Below are positions 60,759-64,000 of a stretch of 64,000 bases of DNA, piece after piece. Both the position numbers and the translations under genes were made by a program. Positions within the stretch are counted from its first letter, which is position 1; every line of letters begins with the position of its first letter. The DNA comes from Marinagarivorans cellulosilyticus (GTDB lineage Bacteria; Pseudomonadota; Gammaproteobacteria; Pseudomonadales; Cellvibrionaceae), in NCBI RefSeq assembly GCF_021655555.1, contig NZ_AP023086.1, positions 1,054,001 to 1,118,000 of the forward strand, in the 5' to 3' direction. Below the pieces are notes generated by a model that saw nothing but the letters and a program-made list of their open reading frames with translations, did no database searches and was not told the origin of the DNA.

Positions 60759-63700
60759 TTAGTCCTCATTAATCGATAAGTTGATTGATTCAAATTCACA
60801 AACCCAGTGATTCTCCTTGGTGCCAGGCATGTCCTTGATTAAATCCCTCATTCGCGTGGCGAGCGCCGTGGATACTTCTTGGCTAGGCTTGCACTTGATG
60901 AATTCAAGGCTAGCAAGAAATTCCAACCATTTACTGTCGCTGTCTTTGGCTTTTTCGATGGCGATGGAAAAATAGCGCTCACTTAATGTAGTCGACTTTT
61001 CAGACTTTTTGAAATGGGCTTTTGCAAGATATCGATAGGTGATAGGCAGTATGCAGTTTTCACCCGATTGTACAGAGCGTTTTTCGGAATCCTCCATAAG
61101 GGTAACGGCTTTGTCATAAAAACCATGATTAATATAGGTATCGGCTAGGGCGGGAACATACCACGACAAAAAGCTATCTTGGCCGCTGGCGACATCTTCG
61201 GCGACGGTGATTTCTGATTGTTTGTATTCGTTGCGGGTCCAGTCGTGCATCATATAAAAATTGCGGTATATCCAGTTACTTTTGATGCTGTCGCCATAGG
61301 TATTGATGACTTCGTTGGTACATTGCGACATGGCCTTTAGGTCGTTAAGAATTAGAAATAAACAAGTGCCAAAGGTATAAGCAACAATAATAATGGATAT
61401 ATTTTCTGTTTGTTGTGCATGACCAATACAGCGTGTGTATAGCTGCCTAGCATGGGTATGGTTGCCGGTAATGGCCTCTATGCACATTAGGTTGCCGGTT
61501 GCAAAATTGAATGGGTCAAAGCCGGTTTCCTCGTGCAGGTGAGTATCTTTTTCGGCGTCATAGAGTGCTATAACGCGCATTAATACGGGCTTTGCTTTGG
61601 CGAATTCGCCTTCAAAAAAATAGGCCTGCCCCAGTATACTTAGCGTCATAACTTCTTTAACGCGGTCACCAGATTGTAATATTTTTGCTAATAAATTTTC
61701 ACCAAATTCACGGGCTTTTTCGCGGTTACCTTGGTAGTGGTGGTACAGCAGTAGTGCGAGTTCGCAAATATGTTCGGCTTCATCTAGCGTGCTGCTGGCC
61801 GTGTCGTAGCCTTGTTTGCGTAGGGTATTAATTAGCGCCAAAGATTGCTCTGTGCTGTGCTTTATGCTGTTAGCGCCCCAGCCTTCTATCATGCGCTTTG
61901 CGGGGATTAATTTGGTGTTCAAATTAATGGTTAGCAATTGCCTGTTTTCCGCGGGAATCATGGCGATCCATTTTTCGACATCGTCACCAATTTTTTGTGA
62001 TTCTAGATAGGCGCAATTTTTCGATGAGCGGGTAATTGCGGTGATGCCGTGCAGTGCGGCACTGTGAAAATCTTCGGCGCCGGAAAAATGTTGGGCAATA
62101 ATGAGTGGCTCTTGGTTTTCTATGTTGGCGCTGCTGATCATAGACTCGGCAATACGTAGGTGAATTGCTTTGCGATAAGATAATGGTGTGGAATCGTAGG
62201 CAGCATCTTTAACCAGTGCGTGCTTAAAAATGTAGCAATTACCGTCGACATTTCTTTGCACATAAACCAAACCGGACTCTACCAATTCGTTAAGGTCTAT
62301 TTGTAGGCGTTCTTCATCAAAATTAGATGCCGAGGCCAGTAGCGCGTAATTAAATTCTCGGCCAATGGATGCCGCCAGCTGGGCTGTTTCTTTGGCGTAA
62401 ATAAGGTTGTCTAGTTTTTGTTGTAGCGATTCCTGTAGGTTATTAGGAATGGCTTTAAGGCTGTCTGCGCTGGTGAATTTAACGGTATGGTTAACGGTAT
62501 GCACTAACGCTTTTTGTCGCAGCGCATTGGTTAGCTCCTCAATAAATAGTGGGATGCCATCTGTGCGTTCAATAATAGTGCGTGAAACTTCCTCCGCCAA
62601 GGTGTGGTGGTCAAATAATGCGGCTAAAAATTCTAGTGTTTGCTCATCGCTTAGGCGTTCTAGCTTTATTGTTTGGGCTGGTAAATTGGCAAGCTTTGTG
62701 GGCAGCGCTACGCGTGAAGTGCTTACAAAGAGGTGCTGCTGCGCAATGAATGCATTGTGGCTGGTAAGGTAGTCAATAAATTCAATAGTGGTTGGGTCGG
62801 ACCAGTGCATATCTTCAAAAATATAGAGCGACTGGTTGTTGTTTTCGCCTGCGTGACTAAGTAATACGGCTAGCGTATTAAATAGCAAACCCTTTTGGGT
62901 GTCTTGCGCTAGCGATGTTTCGTCGATATGTGAGGGTAGCTCTAGGCCTAACCAAGCATAAAGAATTGCCAGCGAATCGTTTATTTTATCGGTGTTGTGC
63001 AGGTTTAATATTTTTTGTAATTGCTCAAACGTAGCGTCATTCGCGTGGCTATAAAGTGAGTACTGGTAACGGATAACTTTTAAAATGGGGTATAGCGCAT
63101 TGTATTGATATTCCGGCAAGCATTGCGCGGTGTATTGGTCTAGCGCTTTGAGGTGGTTCCTGTACTCGTAAATAAGTCGCGATTTACCTATGCCTGCCTC
63201 GCCATAAACATGGGCAAATTGTGCGTCGCCCGTTAGGTTGGAAAACGCCAGTAATTGTTGCAGTTCGGCTTCGCGGCCAATAAAACAATTATTACTGCGT
63301 GTACCGCGCAAAAAGCCAATAGCCTCTACTTGCCGCTCTGCTTGCAGCGAAAATATTTGCCCGCACTGATCAAGTAATGTGATTTCTTTGATGGGCTGTG
63401 GTTCGAATTCAATATGGTTTTCTAACCGGCGGCGGCTATTGTCGGAGCACAATATTTGATTGCGACTGGCTTCGCGGGCCAATTGCATGGCGGTGTTGGG
63501 CGTTAAACCTTCAGGGGTGGCGTCGTCATAAATATGGACTAAACCGGAATGAATTCCCAAGCGAATATGCGATTGAATGCCCTGTGTTTTTTTAAGCAAC
63601 GAGTTGCGCTTGTGAATTAGGCTAACAAGGTCTAGCGCGGTGCGCGCGCATAGGCGGCTGTCGTTATCGCTGGCTACTGGGTAGCCAAAATAAAACAATA

Positions 63701-64000
63701 GTGTATCGCCAACCTCGCCGGCTAAAAAGCCGCCGTAGCGAATGGCTATGTCGGCACACTGTGCTTTTTGGTCGCGATAAAAGGCATCAATAATTTCTGG
63801 ATCTTGTGTTGTTTGACCTTGGGCATCGATTTCTAGCGATAAACACAACGCGGTAATTTGCTTACATTGTGTATTGCCGGTTGTGTACATCGGCAAGGTA
63901 TCCACTTGGGTGGCGTCGCCGGTTTGGGTGTTATGCCCAATTGTTTGCGCGGGGGTGGGTTGTAAATCGCCAACTAGGGTGGAAAAATTTAAGCTTTTAA
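60759..64000 (-). CDS. Cyclase-homology / STAND ATPase / TPR regulator, 3' part (5' end outside the window)
   Basis: A GTG at 63905 could start a 1048-residue product, but the frame stays open to the window edge (KSLNFSTLVGDLQPTPA... upstream), so the gene probably continues. In the visible part, counting from 63905: a class-III nucleotidyl-cyclase-like domain (about 15-190; GDTLLFYFGYPVASD), a STAND/AAA ATPase domain (Walker A GEAGIGKS near 233, Walker B FEDMHWSD near 365), and TPR-like helices (about 560-1030). The first metal-binding Asp of active cyclases is not evident. This layout matches regulators seen with TOMM clusters in which a Ser/Thr kinase precedes the cyclase domain; the kinase would lie upstream. 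Confidence 0.82.
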   Translation of the reverse strand, partial: KSLNFSTLVGDLQPTPAQTIGHNTQTGDATQVDTLPMYTTGNTQCKQITALCLSLEIDAQGQTTQDPEIIDAFYRDQKAQCADIAIRYGGFLAGEVGDTLLFYFGYPVASDNDSRLCARTALDLVSLIHKRNSLLKKTQGIQSHIRLGIHSGLVHIYDDATPEGLTPNTAMQLAREASRNQILCSDNSRRRLENHIEFEPQPIKEITLLDQCGQIFSLQAERQVEAIGFLRGTRSNNCFIGREAELQQLLAFSNLTGDAQFAHVYGEAGIGKSRLIYEYRNHLKALDQYTAQCLPEYQYNALYPILKVIRYQYSLYSHANDATFEQLQKILNLHNTDKINDSLAILYAWLGLELPSHIDETSLAQDTQKGLLFNTLAVLLSHAGENNNQSLYIFEDMHWSDPTTIEFIDYLTSHNAFIAQQHLFVSTSRVALPTKLANLPAQTIKLERLSDEQTLEFLAALFDHHTLAEEVSRTIIERTDGIPLFIEELTNALRQKALVHTVNHTVKFTSADSLKAIPNNLQESLQQKLDNLIYAKETAQLAASIGREFNYALLASASNFDEERLQIDLNELVESGLVYVQRNVDGNCYIFKHALVKDAAYDSTPLSYRKAIHLRIAESMISSANIENQEPLIIAQHFSGAEDFHSAALHGITAITRSSKNCAYLESQKIGDDVEKWIAMIPAENRQLLTINLNTKLIPAKRMIEGWGANSIKHSTEQSLALINTLRKQGYDTASSTLDEAEHICELALLLYHHYQGNREKAREFGENLLAKILQSGDRVKEVMTLSILGQAYFFEGEFAKAKPVLMRVIALYDAEKDTHLHEETGFDPFNFATGNLMCIEAITGNHTHARQLYTRCIGHAQQTENISIIIVAYTFGTCLFLILNDLKAMSQCTNEVINTYGDSIKSNWIYRNFYMMHDWTRNEYKQSEITVAEDVASGQDSFLSWYVPALADTYINHGFYDKAVTLMEDSEKRSVQSGENCILPITYRYLAKAHFKKSEKSTTLSERYFSIAIEKAKDSDSKWLEFLASLEFIKCKPSQEVSTALATRMRDLIKDMPGTKENHWVCEFESINLSINED

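Noticed and set aside
1..64000. tRNA, rRNA and CRISPR arrays
   Set aside because: None were seen in the intergenic regions. The only regular short repeats are the 12-bp coding repeat at 20979 and the TTGACAA operators at 56304-56391.

Overview
The window is chromosomal DNA of a marine-type gammaproteobacterium. The conserved core queG - nnrDE - tsaE - amiB - mutL - miaA - hfq - hflX - hflK - hflC - DUF2065 - hisZ - purA, the neighbouring mutS/fdxA pair, many TonB-dependent receptors and a secreted GH43 enzyme suggest a member of the Cellvibrionales (Teredinibacter/Saccharophagus/Cellvibrio-like). That placement is inference from gene content; there is no rRNA in the window to confirm it.

Left arm (1-21.8 kb): the truncated 5' end of a lipoprotein gene, then a long leftward catechol-siderophore locus. 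entC, entE, entB (isochorismatase plus aryl carrier) and entA make and activate 2,3-dihydroxybenzoate. A single-module NRPS (C-A-T-reductase) carries, in the same reading frame, a C-terminal siderophore-interacting (ferric-siderophore reductase) domain. It is followed by a class-III aminotransferase (MxcL-like), an amidohydrolase (MxcM-like) and an MFS exporter. This is the gene set of the myxochelin/pseudochelin family, so the likely product is myxochelin B or an imidazoline (pseudochelin-like) derivative. Upstream lie DUF4198, DUF2271 and PepSY-TM genes, a TonB-dependent receptor, and a divergent PchR-type AraC regulator with a possible Fur box between the last two.

Centre (21.8-44.2 kb): the housekeeping block for tRNA modification, metabolite repair, cell-wall hydrolysis, mismatch repair, Hfq, HflX/HflKC, HisZ and PurA. 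It is interrupted between amiB and mutL by a complete FecI-FecR-FecA-type system on the opposite strand. Between fecR and the receptor gene is a GGA-rich, structured, terminator-ended stretch that looks like a small RNA or structured leader.

Right arm (44.2-64 kb): an HD-domain phosphohydrolase, a RecQ-family helicase, a GH43 glycosidase whose promoter region has been entered by an intact ISL3-family insertion sequence (8-bp target duplication visible), a SHOCT-domain protein, a lone GT4 glycosyltransferase, fdxA and mutS. Next comes a small mobile module (HTH 'mobile mystery protein A' plus Fic-domain 'mobile mystery protein B'). The window ends in a leftward RiPP-type operon: a YcaO/TOMM cyclodehydratase, an unrecognised 288-residue protein, and the C-terminal part of a large cyclase/STAND-ATPase/TPR regulator still open at the window edge.

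I saw no tRNA, rRNA or CRISPR array.
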